The translations under genes and the position numbers were made by a program. Under the pieces are notes generated by a model that was given only the letters and a program-made list of their open reading frames with translations, was not told the DNA's origin and searched no databases. Below, in pieces: positions 8,032 through 18,000 of a stretch of 64,000 nt of DNA (positions are counted from its first letter, which is position 1; the number at the start of each line of letters is the position of its first letter). This stretch comes from SPJN01 sp965229935 (GTDB taxonomy: Bacteria > Pseudomonadota > Alphaproteobacteria > SPJN01), in contig CBDDKB010000002.1 of NCBI GenBank assembly GCA_965229935.1, forward strand, positions 930,001 through 994,000. The letters are read 5' to 3'.

Positions 8032-10176
8032 ATGACGAGCCTTGATACAGAATTTGAGATTGATGCGTCAGAGCGTTATTTCAACCGCGAGCTAAGCTGG
8101 TTGGGATTTAACGTCCGCGTGGCTGAGGAGGCGGAGAACCTTCGCAACCCGTTGCTTGAACGCGTCATGTTCCTGTCGATTTCTGCGTCAAACCTTGAAG
8201 AGTTTTTTATGGTGCGTGTGGCGGGCCTGATGGGGCAAGTGCGCGCCGGTGTTGAAACACGCAGTGATGACGGCCTAACCCCCGCCCAACAGCTTGAGGC
8301 TATTGCCGCACAAGCCGCCATTATTCAAAACCAACAACAGGATGATTGGCGTGGGTTAAAGCAAGAATTGCGCGACAATAAAATCGCACTTATCGGGCCA
8401 GAGGAATTAGATAGTTCTGACAAGGATTGGCTGGAACAAACCTTCCTTGATGAAATTTTCCCTGTTCTGACACCGCTTGCCATCGACCCGGCCCATCCAT
8501 TTCCCTTTATCCCCAATAAGGGGATGAGCCTGGCGCTGCAATTGCGCCGCCGGTCGGATGGAATGAACCTCAACGCCATGGTGCCAATGCCGCCACAGGT
8601 CGAACGGTTTACCCGTCTGCCAGCACGCGGGGATGATGGTGCTGTCCGCTTTATCCTGCTCGAAGACATTATCGGCCTGTTCCTCGATTCACTTTTCCCC
8701 GGCTATGAAATTTTGGGGCAGGGCGCTTTCCAAATTCTACGTGACAGCGATATTGAACTTGAAGAAGAAGCCGAAGACCTTGTGCGCTTTTTTGAAAGCG
8801 CGTTGAAGCGTCGTCGCCGGGGCGTTGTTATTCACGCCATGTTTGAAGACCGTATGCCTGATATGCTGCGCCGCTTTGTGGTGGCAGAACTGGGCGTGGC
8901 CCCCGCTGATGTTTCGGTTGTGGATGGGTTGGTCGGCTTGGCCGACATTAAGAATCTGATCGTTGATGATCGGCCTGATTTAAGGTTTGAACCTTATCAT
9001 CCCCGTTTCCCTGAACGTATCCGGGAACATGGCGGTGACTGTTTCGCAGCGATCCGGGCCAAGGACCTTGTTGTTCATCATCCTTATGAAAGTTTTGATG
9101 TGGTGGTGCAGTTCTTGCGGCAGGCTGCACAGGACCCTGATGTGCTGTCGATCAAACAAACCCTGTACCGAACGTCTGATGATTCACCGATTGTGAAAGC
9201 CCTGATCGAGGCTGCGGAAAGCGGCAAGTCAGTAACCGCGCTTGTCGAACTAAAGGCACGATTTGATGAGGCGCATAACATTAAACTTAGCCGCGATTTG
9301 GAACGCGCTGGCGTGCAGGTTGTCTATGGCTTTATTGATTGGAAAATTCACGCCAAGATCAGCCATGTGGTCCGTCGTGAGGGCAAAAGCTTGCGCACCT
9401 ATTGCCATTTCGGCACGGGGAATTACCACCCGATTACGGCAAAGATTTATACAGACATGTCGCTGTTTTCTGCTGACCGTGCCTTGGGCCGGGATGCTGC
9501 GCGTATCTTTAATTTTGTCACCGGCTATGCCGAACCTGTCGGCATGGAAAAGATTGCCCTGTCACCAGTCGCGCTAAGGAACCGTGTGGTCGATTTAATT
9601 GATGTTGAAATCAATAATGCCAAGGCGGGTAAACCTGCGGCGATTTGGGCCAAGATGAACTCGCTGGTCGATCCGATCATGATCGAAAAATTGTACGAGG
9701 CCAGCAATGCAGGCGTGAAAATTGCGCTGATCATTCGCGGCATTTGCTGCCTTCGTCCTGGCGTGCCGGGCATGTCAGAAAATATCGAAGTCCTGTCGAT
9801 CATTGGACGGTTTTTGGAACATTCACGCATTGTCTGTTTTGGCAACGGCTCTGACCTGCCGTCACCTGATGCGCATGTCTATATTTCATCCGCTGACTGG
9901 ATGCCGCGTAACCTGAACCGTCGCGTTGAAACGCTGGTGCCTGTTGAGAATGCGACAGTAAAGCAGCAGATTCTTGATCAGGTTATGGTGGCGAATCTTG
10001 CAGACAATATGCAAAGTTGGCGACTGGGATCGGATGGCGTATACCAACGCCTGACCGTTGGAGAAGGGCATGAGCCGTTTTCCGCCCACACATATTTCAT
10101 GGAGAATCCCAGCCTGTCCGGTCGCGGCAGTGCGCTTCATGACAAGGCACCGCCGGTACTGAACGTTCCGGCCTAA
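8032..10176 (+). CDS. ppk1: Polyphosphate kinase 1
   Basis: PPK1 polymerises the gamma-phosphate of ATP into inorganic polyphosphate, reversibly. The 714-residue product has the N-terminal block YFNRELSWLGFN, and two phospholipase D-like domains carrying His440 in DWKIHAKI and His459 in YCHFGTGNYH. These correspond to the essential histidines of the E. coli enzyme, the first being the autophosphorylated one. The start at 8032 has AAGGA close upstream and gives the family-typical N-terminus; an in-frame ATG 42 bases earlier lacks this. It is followed 21 bases later by ppx, so synthesis and breakdown of polyphosphate are probably co-transcribed. Confidence 0.97.
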   Translation: MTSLDTEFEIDASERYFNRELSWLGFNVRVAEEAENLRNPLLERVMFLSISASNLEEFFMVRVAGLMGQVRAGVETRSDDGLTPAQQLEAIAAQAAIIQNQQQDDWRGLKQELRDNKIALIGPEELDSSDKDWLEQTFLDEIFPVLTPLAIDPAHPFPFIPNKGMSLALQLRRRSDGMNLNAMVPMPPQVERFTRLPARGDDGAVRFILLEDIIGLFLDSLFPGYEILGQGAFQILRDSDIELEEEAEDLVRFFESALKRRRRGVVIHAMFEDRMPDMLRRFVVAELGVAPADVSVVDGLVGLADIKNLIVDDRPDLRFEPYHPRFPERIREHGGDCFAAIRAKDLVVHHPYESFDVVVQFLRQAAQDPDVLSIKQTLYRTSDDSPIVKALIEAAESGKSVTALVELKARFDEAHNIKLSRDLERAGVQVVYGFIDWKIHAKISHVVRREGKSLRTYCHFGTGNYHPITAKIYTDMSLFSADRALGRDAARIFNFVTGYAEPVGMEKIALSPVALRNRVVDLIDVEINNAKAGKPAAIWAKMNSLVDPIMIEKLYEASNAGVKIALIIRGICCLRPGVPGMSENIEVLSIIGRFLEHSRIVCFGNGSDLPSPDAHVYISSADWMPRNLNRRVETLVPVENATVKQQILDQVMVANLADNMQSWRLGSDGVYQRLTVGEGHEPFSAHTYFMENPSLSGRGSALHDKAPPVLNVPA

Positions 10177-10197
10177 ATAAAGGCAAGACGATAGGCG

Positions 10198-11733
10198 ATG
10201 CGCGAAATTCCTGATTTTGGTCCGTCCGGACGTTTTGCGGTTGTTGATATCGGGTCAAACTCTGTTCGCATGGTGGTCTTTGAAGGGATCGCCCGCGCCT
10301 TGGTGCCACTCTTTAACGAAAAAGCTTTATGTGGTTTGGGCCGCGGCCTTGGCTCCACAGGTCGATTGAATGAAGATGGCGTTGCCCATGCGCTAAGCAC
10401 GTTGCGCCGTTTTAATGCTATGGCGAAACGGTTGGGCGTGACAGAGATTTTTGCCATTGCCACCGCAGCAGTACGCGAAGCGCAAAATGGCGGCCAGTTT
10501 GTGCGTGAGGCTAAAAAGGCACTTAAAGCCCCCATTCGCGTGATTGAGGGGGAGGAGGAAGCAACCTTCGCCGCCCTTGGCGTGGCTGCGTCCATGCGCA
10601 ACACACATGGCATTGTTGGTGACCTTGGTGGCGGCAGTTTGGAACTGGCACGCCTTGACGGTATGGGGATTGATCAATGTGTGTCCATGCCCCTTGGTCC
10701 GTTCCGCCTGATGGATAAGGGGGAAGCAGGGTCCGCTGCGCTTGATGCCCTGATTGATGATATTCTGGTTGAATCACTGCAGGCCTTTTCAGATGGCAAG
10801 CATGGTGATGCGCCAAAGAACCTTTATGCCGTTGGTGGGGCATGGCGCACGATTGGCCGTATTCACATGGCTGAAAATGATTACCCGCTGCGTATCCTGC
10901 ATCAATATGCGGTGCCTGCCGATGAAATGAAGGACTTGTGCACACGCCTTAAGGTGATGAGCCTTGAGGAAATTGCCGCACTGCCAGACGTGCCGTCGCG
11001 CCGTGTAGATACGCTTGCCTATGGCGCCCATGTGCTTGAGCGTCTGTTGCAACTTGAATCGTTTGAAGCCTTTATCCTGTCTGCCCACGGGGTGCGCGAA
11101 GGGGCGGTCTATCATCATTTAACCGACGAAGAATTGATGCTTGATCCGCTATTGTCCAATTGCCGGGCCATGGCATTGCAGTATGGCAGGTTGGAACATA
11201 TGGGGCAGGGCGGTGATGTTGTGCGCTTCCCCGACGAAATGTTTGTTTGGGCAAAACCCCTGTTTGCCGATGAGCATCCCTATCATATGCGCCGCCGTCA
11301 TGCGGCCTGCATCCTGTCTGACATTGCGTGGCGGTCACCATCTGATTATCGAGGTGAACAAGCATTTGCTGAGATTATGCGGTCAGCCCTTGTTGGTGTC
11401 AGGCATGAGGCGCGCGGTCAAATTGCGCTGTCTGTGCTTTATCGCTATACCGGATCCGCCACATCATTTGAGGCGATCAGGGTGCGCGATGCGCTGCCCG
11501 AAGAGACGCAGGAACGGGCGCGTCTTGTTGGCCTTGTGATGCGATTGGGGATCAGCCTATCCGGTGGCACATCAGGTGTATTGCCCAAATGCCCGATCAA
11601 GCTTGAGGGCGACACGCTGGCGCTTTACGTTCCTGCGCGGTTGGCACCGCTTGCAAGTGAGGTTGTGGAAACCCGCCTTAGCAAGGTTGCCGCCCAGTTA
11701 AACGTGAAATACGAGATCCGTCGCAAGAAATAG
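10198..11733 (+). CDS. ppx: Exopolyphosphatase / pppGpp phosphatase family
   Basis: This 511-residue protein belongs to the ASKHA-fold Ppx/GppA family, which removes terminal phosphates from polyphosphate and in some members hydrolyses pppGpp. The first phosphate loop is seen in VVDIGSNSVRMVVFEG, the catalytic acidic region in VIEGEEEATFAALG, and the second loop in VGDLGGGSLELARL. The C-terminal third is an HD-like helical extension typical of alphaproteobacterial members. It sits 21 bases behind ppk1. Confidence 0.94.
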   Translation: MREIPDFGPSGRFAVVDIGSNSVRMVVFEGIARALVPLFNEKALCGLGRGLGSTGRLNEDGVAHALSTLRRFNAMAKRLGVTEIFAIATAAVREAQNGGQFVREAKKALKAPIRVIEGEEEATFAALGVAASMRNTHGIVGDLGGGSLELARLDGMGIDQCVSMPLGPFRLMDKGEAGSAALDALIDDILVESLQAFSDGKHGDAPKNLYAVGGAWRTIGRIHMAENDYPLRILHQYAVPADEMKDLCTRLKVMSLEEIAALPDVPSRRVDTLAYGAHVLERLLQLESFEAFILSAHGVREGAVYHHLTDEELMLDPLLSNCRAMALQYGRLEHMGQGGDVVRFPDEMFVWAKPLFADEHPYHMRRRHAACILSDIAWRSPSDYRGEQAFAEIMRSALVGVRHEARGQIALSVLYRYTGSATSFEAIRVRDALPEETQERARLVGLVMRLGISLSGGTSGVLPKCPIKLEGDTLALYVPARLAPLASEVVETRLSKVAAQLNVKYEIRRKK

Positions 11734-11756
11734 GCCAGTCGCGGCTGATTACAGCC

Positions 11757-12941
11757 TTAATCTGCAGACGGGTTGTTTTGGTTGCCGCGCAGATGGACCA
11801 GCTCAACATGGTCGCCATTATAGATCAGCCCAAGCTTGCCATGTTTCAGATCAAGCGCCTGTTGGCCAAATAATTTGCGGCGCCACCCGGTCAGGGCAGG
11901 AACGTCGGCCTTATCATTGGCGGCGATCATTTCAAGCTCTGCCACAGATGCGATCAGGCGCGGGGCGACGTCATGCTGTTCGGTTACTGTTTTAAGCAAA
12001 ACCTTCAACAGTTCCGTCAGCGAGCCATTGCCTTTGGGTATCGCCTTTGGTCGCTTGACGCGGGGCAGATCATCCTCATGAATGGATTTGGCCTGTTTGA
12101 CCGCATCCAAAATTTCTGCGCCGAACTTGCCATTCGCGAACCCCTTGGGGACTGACCGCATACGGTCAAGCTCTTTCAAATTGTCGGGGCCATGGGCGGC
12201 GATTTCAAGCAGGCCGTCATCTTTCATGACCCGATTGCGGGGCATGTTACGGGTCTGCGCAGTTTGTTCACGCCATGCGGCAAGCGCCTGCAAAATGGCG
12301 ATAAAGCGGGGCTGGTGGCTTTTGCGCTTAATCCGCTGCCACGCATCTTCTGGGTGGGTGATGTAAACTTGCTTGTCATGCAGGGCGGCCATCTCTTCGG
12401 CGACCCATTTGTCTCGGCCTGTTTTCTCTAACCGTTTGGACAGTTTTTCATAAATGTCACGCAAATGGGTGACATCGCCGATCGCATAGTCAAGCTGTCG
12501 GTCTGTTAAGGGACGGCGCGCCCAGTCTGTAAAGCGGCTGGATTTATCAAGGCCCACATTCAGCAATGTCCTGCACAGGGTCTCATACCCGACCTGATCG
12601 CCAAAGCCGCAGACCATGGCAGCGATCTGCGTGTCGAACATGGGGGTTGGGACATCGCCCATAATCTTGACAAAGATTTCCACGTCCTGGCGGGCGGCGT
12701 GCAGCACCTTCAAGACGTTTTTGTTGGTTAAAAGATCGAATAGGGGGGCAAGGTCAATATCGTCCGCCAGGGGGTCGATAATCGCCTCATCCTCCTGCCC
12801 AGCGATCTGAATTAGGCACAAGTCAGGCCAATAGGTCTTTTCCCGCACAAATTCAGTATCGAGGGTCACATAAGGTTCCCCTTGCAGGCGGTCACACAGG
12901 TTTTTCAGATCATTGGTGGTTGTTATGATTTGCATGGCCAT
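11757..12941 (-). CDS. rnd: Ribonuclease D
   Basis: RNase D is a 3'-5' exoribonuclease that trims tRNA precursors. The DEDD motifs are visible: VTLDTEFVREKTYWPDLCLIQ (ExoI Asp and Glu), VLHAARQDVEIF (ExoII) and LDYAIGDVTHL (ExoIII Tyr and Asp). HRDC domains fill the C-terminal half. Family members begin close to MQIITTTNDL, so the start is placed at 12941 (ATGGCCATGCAA); neither this nor the Met at 12935 has a strong ribosome site. The frame stays open to 13082, but that extra 47 residues is Ala/Arg-rich and not family-like. It converges with ppx. Confidence 0.92.
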   Translation of the reverse strand: MAMQIITTTNDLKNLCDRLQGEPYVTLDTEFVREKTYWPDLCLIQIAGQEDEAIIDPLADDIDLAPLFDLLTNKNVLKVLHAARQDVEIFVKIMGDVPTPMFDTQIAAMVCGFGDQVGYETLCRTLLNVGLDKSSRFTDWARRPLTDRQLDYAIGDVTHLRDIYEKLSKRLEKTGRDKWVAEEMAALHDKQVYITHPEDAWQRIKRKSHQPRFIAILQALAAWREQTAQTRNMPRNRVMKDDGLLEIAAHGPDNLKELDRMRSVPKGFANGKFGAEILDAVKQAKSIHEDDLPRVKRPKAIPKGNGSLTELLKVLLKTVTEQHDVAPRLIASVAELEMIAANDKADVPALTGWRRKLFGQQALDLKHGKLGLIYNGDHVELVHLRGNQNNPSAD

Positions 12942-13123
12942 GTTTTTAGCTGAAAAGTAAGGGATTGTCTCGCCTGTCTTTAAGCGGCGCGGGGCGGCGG
13001 GCGCGGCAGTTCGTCCCGTATTTCGCCCAATAGCCGCCGAATCTTGACAAGCGGGAGCGGACATGCGCTTTTCATGCCTCAAAACCTCGTATTCCCTACG
13101 GATTCTCTAAGGAGACATCTTCC

Positions 13124-14953
13124 ATGCATGCCTATCGCACGCATCATTGCGCCCAATTGCGCGCCGACAATGTTGGTGAAACTGTCCGCCTGTCTGGCTG
13201 GATCCATCGTAAACGCGACCATGGCGGTCTGTTGTTCATTGATTTGCGCGACCATTTCGGACTGACCCAATGCGTGGCAGAGCCTGAAGCTGCCGTGTTC
13301 CCGACCCTTGAAGGTCTGCGCGCAGAAAGCGTTGTGACCATCACAGGGCGCTGTGTGGCGCGTACCGATGACACGGTGAATGACCGACTTGATACCGGCG
13401 CGATCGAAGTCCGCATTGATGAAGTTGTCGTTGAATCTGCGGCACAGGAATTGCCGCTGCCCGTATTTGGTGAGGCTGAGTATCCCGAAGATATTCGTTT
13501 GCGCTATCGCTTCCTTGATTTGCGTCGCGAACGGTTGCATCAGAATATTGTTTTGCGTTCCCAAGTCGTGTCGGCTTTGCGTCAGCGTATGACTGATCAG
13601 GGCTTTATGGAATTCCAGACCCCGATCCTGACCGCATCAAGCCCTGAAGGTGCGCGCGACTTCCTTGTCCCGTCGCGCATGCATCCGGGTGAGTTTTATG
13701 CCCTGCCGCAGGCCCCGCAGCAGTTCAAACAGCTGATCATGTGCGCAGGCTTTGACCGCTATTTCCAGATCGCGCCTTGTTTCCGTGATGAAGATGCCCG
13801 CGCTGACCGTAGCCCGGGTGAATTCTATCAGCTCGATATCGAGATGGCCTTTGCCACACAGGAAGATGTGTTTCAGGCGGTTGAGCCTGTCCTGACCGGT
13901 GTGTTTGAGGACTTCGGCGGCGACCGCACGGTGGCAGAAAGCCCGTATCCGCGCATTCCGTACAAAGAAGCGATGCTGAAATATGGCTCCGACAAGCCCG
14001 ACTTGCGGAACCCGATCATCATTGCCGATGTGACGGACTGCTTTGCAGATGACAGCGTGACCTTCAAGGCCTTCAAGGGCGTGATTGAGCAGGGCGGTGT
14101 TGTTCGCGCCATCCCCGCACCGGGGGCAGGGGCACAACCGCGCAGCTTCTTTGACAAGCTGAATGATTGGGCGCGCAAGGATATGAAGGCGCCGGGCCTT
14201 GGCTATGTGATCTTTGAAGAGGGCGCGGGTGGCCTGACGGGCAAGGGCCCGATTGCCAAGTTCATCCCTGAAGATGTGCAGCGCCGCATCGCAGAACTTG
14301 CCGGGGTTGGGGCAGGGGATGCCTTGTTCTTTGCCGCTGATAAGCCGCTGAAAGCAGCAGAGCTTGCCGGTGCTGCCCGTTTGCGCATTGGGGACGAGCT
14401 GGATATTTGCGAAAAAGGTGTGTTCCGCTTTTGCTGGATCGTCGATTTCCCGCTTTACGAATATAATGAGGATGAGAAAAAGATCGACTTCTCCCACAAT
14501 CCGTTCTCAATGCCGCAAGGCGGTATGGAAGCGTTGGAGACAATGGATCCGCTCGACATTCTTGCCTATCAATATGACATTGTTTGTAACGGGGTGGAGC
14601 TGAGCTCAGGCGCGATCCGTAACCATCGCCCGGACATTATGCTCAAGGCCTTTGACATTGCAGGCTATGATGCCGACACGGTTGAGCGTGAGTTTGGCGG
14701 TATGCTGAACGCCTTCCGTTATGGCGCGCCGCCCCATGGCGGTATTGCGCCCGGTGTTGACCGCATCGTGATGTTGCTGGCTGATGAGCCGAACTTGCGT
14801 GAGGTCATCCTGTTCCCAATGAACCAGCAGGCCCAGGATTTGATGATGGGTGCCCCTGCACCTGCCGCGCCAAAACATTTGCGCGAGCTTCATATCCGGG
14901 TTGTCCAGCCGCCCCAGAAAGCGGAAAAGCAGGAAGAGGGCGGCGAAGGCTGA
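13124..14953 (+). CDS. aspS: Aspartate--tRNA ligase
   Basis: This is a class II aminoacyl-tRNA synthetase of the long bacterial type (609 residues). It has an N-terminal OB-fold (VRLSGWIHRKRDHGGLLFIDLRD), class II motif 2 in CFRDEDARADRSPGEFYQLD, a GAD insertion domain in the middle, and motif 3 in GAPPHGGIAPGVDRIVM. AAGGAGA stands eight bases before the start. Many alphaproteobacteria use a relaxed AspRS that also charges tRNA-Asn for GatCAB; whether this one is relaxed cannot be decided here. Confidence 0.97.
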   Translation: MHAYRTHHCAQLRADNVGETVRLSGWIHRKRDHGGLLFIDLRDHFGLTQCVAEPEAAVFPTLEGLRAESVVTITGRCVARTDDTVNDRLDTGAIEVRIDEVVVESAAQELPLPVFGEAEYPEDIRLRYRFLDLRRERLHQNIVLRSQVVSALRQRMTDQGFMEFQTPILTASSPEGARDFLVPSRMHPGEFYALPQAPQQFKQLIMCAGFDRYFQIAPCFRDEDARADRSPGEFYQLDIEMAFATQEDVFQAVEPVLTGVFEDFGGDRTVAESPYPRIPYKEAMLKYGSDKPDLRNPIIIADVTDCFADDSVTFKAFKGVIEQGGVVRAIPAPGAGAQPRSFFDKLNDWARKDMKAPGLGYVIFEEGAGGLTGKGPIAKFIPEDVQRRIAELAGVGAGDALFFAADKPLKAAELAGAARLRIGDELDICEKGVFRFCWIVDFPLYEYNEDEKKIDFSHNPFSMPQGGMEALETMDPLDILAYQYDIVCNGVELSSGAIRNHRPDIMLKAFDIAGYDADTVEREFGGMLNAFRYGAPPHGGIAPGVDRIVMLLADEPNLREVILFPMNQQAQDLMMGAPAPAAPKHLRELHIRVVQPPQKAEKQEEGGEG

Positions 14954-14977
14954 CCGTCTCAATCATGACTGAATCAG

Positions 14978-15006
14978 AAACGGCGGGATTTCCCCGCCGT
15001 TTTTTA
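14978..15006 (+). terminator. Intrinsic terminator between aspS and nrdJ
   Basis: The stem AACGGCGGG/CCCGCCGTT (14979-14987 with 14993-15001) is followed by a run of T. It lies 25 bases after aspS and about 20 before the convergent nrdJ stop, and probably works in both directions. Confidence 0.88.
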
Positions 15007-15027
15007 TTGCTTCAACTCCTTGAGTAA

Positions 15028-18000
15028 TCAACTACAGCCGGTTGTTGATCCACAGGTATCGCACTTCATGCAATTGCCATTGCGCACCAAGGTAAAGTTG
15101 CCGCATTCGGGGCAATTGTCACCCTCATACCCACGAATGCGTGCCTGTTCGACCCGGTGTGTGGCTTGGGCATGCTCGATTGCCATTTCGGTTGCGGTCA
15201 TCGCCTCAATAGGGGTGGAGGCTGCAACAACAGCGCTTTCCCCGCTTGCATTGTTGCGGCTGACCGTATCCATCTTGCCATCGTCATTAGGCCGTAGGAC
15301 CACCAAATTTTCCGGCAGGTGAGAGCGGAGATAGCCTGTTGAGGTGATTTTGCTGATCACGTTCCTGACCTGCTCCTCATTCGTTTCGCTATCGCCTTCT
15401 TCAACGCCTCCGCCCAGCTCGTCAAACCCATAATCGGGTTTCACATGGGCAAGGTCCTGACGGTCAAGATAGGACACCGCCAGTTCGCGGAAGATATAGT
15501 CAAGCACTGACGTTGCGCTCTTAATCGAATCATTGCCTGTAACCGGGCCTGCAGGTTCAAACCGCGTAAATGTGAAGGCGTCAACAAACTCCTCCAGCGG
15601 CACGCCATATTGCAGGGCAATTGACACGGCAATTGCGAAGTTGTTCATCAGCGAGCGGAAGGCAGCGCCTTCCTTATGCATGTCGATGAAGAGTTCGCCG
15701 ATATGGCCATCATCATATTCACCCGTCCGCAGATAGACCTTGTGTCCACCAACGGTAGCCTTTTGGGTATAACCCTTGCGACGATGGGGCAGGCGGGCGC
15801 GGGTGGCATCCGCCTCCACAATTTTTTCGACGATCCGTTCTGTGACTTGGGTCGTTGCCTGTGGCGCAGGCTGCTGCTTTGCTACCGCGTCTTTCACGTC
15901 CTCGGCGGCGTCATCGTCTTCAAGCGCATTGCTTAACCACTGGGCTGCCAAGGGTTGCGAGAGTTTTGACCCATCACGGTAAAGCGCAATGGCCTTTAAC
16001 CCCATGCGCCACGCGGTGCGATAGGTCCGGTCAATATCAGACACGGTGGCGCTGTTGGGTAGGTTGACAGTCTTGGAAATCGCGCCAGAGATAAAGGGCT
16101 GGGCGGCAGCCATCATCCCAAGATGTGCGCCGGCAGATAGGAAGCGTGTGCCGCGACGCCCGCAAATATTAGCGCAATCGAAAATGGGCAAATGTTCTTC
16201 CCGCAGATGGGGCGCGCCTTCCACGGTCATGGCGCCACAGACATAATCATTGGCGGCAGCTATTTCATCGGCGCTGAAACCAAGATGGCCGAGAATGTCG
16301 AAGGTGACGTCGGCAAGCTGTTCATCTGATAGCTTCAATACATCGCGGCAAAATTCATCGCCCAATGTCCAGCGATTGAAGACAAAGCTGATGTCATAGG
16401 CATCTTCAAGCGCCGCTTCGATTGTGTTGAGCTGTTCTTCCTCAAAACCAAGTGCTGACAGGGTTTTGTGATTGATGCCCGGCGCGCCTTTCAGCGTGCT
16501 GCGCCCAACCGCATAGTCGGCTATCGCGGCAACCTGATCATTGGTATAGCCAAGCCTGCCTAGCGCTTCGGCAACGGTGCGGTTGATGATTTTGAAGAAA
16601 CCGCCACCTGCAAGCTTTTTGAATTTGACGAGTGCAAAGTCAGGTTCGATCCCGGTTGTGTCGCAATCCATAATCAGGCCGATTGTGCCTGTGGGGGCAA
16701 TGACGCTGACCTGCGCATTGCGGAACCCGTCCTTCATCCCCATTTCATACGCCTCTTCCCACGCAGCTCGAGCTGCGGCGGTCAGGTCTTTATCGGGGGA
16801 TTGATCGGCATCAAGCGCAATCACAGTTTGGGACAGGCTGTCATACCCGTCCGTTGCGCCAAAGGCGGCCAGCTTATGATTGCCAATCACGCGCATCATG
16901 GCGCCGCGATTATTGTCATATTCGGGGAAGGCCCCTAACAGCGCTGCCATTTCAGCCGAAGTGCGATAGGAAATACCTGTCATATAGGCGGTGATGGAGC
17001 CGCATAGGGCGCGGCCTTCGTCACTGTCATAGGGAATGCCAAGGGACATCAAAAGCCCGCCAATATTGGCATAGCCAAGGCCCAAGGTGCGATACTGGTA
17101 TGATTTGCGCGCGATTTCCTCGGACGGGAATTGCGCCATCAGCACAGAAATTTCCAGCGCAATGGTCCATAGACGCGTCGCATGGCCGAGTGAGGCAATA
17201 TCTATCGTCCCGTCAACGCTTTTGAACTTGATCAGGTTCAGGCTGGCGAGATTGCATGCCGTGTCGTCAAGGAACATATATTCCGAACAGGGGTTGGAGG
17301 CACGGATAGCGCCCCCATTCGGGCAGGTGTGCCAGTCATTGATTGTGTCATGGAATTGCAAGCCCGGATCGGCGCTGACCCATGCAGCCTCTGACACGCT
17401 GTCCCACAGGGCACGGGCATTGATGGTCTTGGCCACGGACCCGTCTGTCCGGTTGATCAGATCAAAGTCGCTGTCATTTTCAACCGCGTGCAAGAATTGA
17501 TTGGTCAGGCGCACCGAATTATTGGCGTTCTGGCCGCTGACGGTTGCATAGGCCTCAGAATCCCAATCAGTGTCAAAGATGGCGAGGGCAATGCTTTCAT
17601 AGCCTTGTTCCGCATATTGGATGACGCGATTGATGGCCTGATCAGGCACGAATTGCTTGCGTGCATCACGGATGGCGCGTTTGAGGGCCGGGTTTTCCGC
17701 AGGGTCGAAACATTGTTCCTTTTTGGGGCTGGAACAATTTACACAGGCCCGCATGATTGCGTTCAGCCGTGCCTCCATCACCTTAGACCCGGTGACGAGT
17801 GCGGCGACCTTGTTTTCTTCTGACGCTTTCCACGCAATGAAATCTTCAATTTCAGGATGGTCAATATCTACCACGACCATCTTGGCGGCGCGCCTTGTTG
17901 TGCCGCCTGATTTGATCGCGCCTGCAGCCTTGTCGCCGATTTTGAGGAAGCTCATCAACCCGGAGGAGGAACCGCCACCTGCAAGTTTTTCGCCCGCACC

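Noticed and set aside
13044..13072. TTGACA as -35 of an aspS promoter
   Set aside because: No acceptable -10 at 16-18 bases (GCTTTT); not enough to call.
13637..14497. 286-codon open frame opposite aspS
   Set aside because: It is fully antisense to a confirmed synthetase, has no family features and no ribosome site worth noting.
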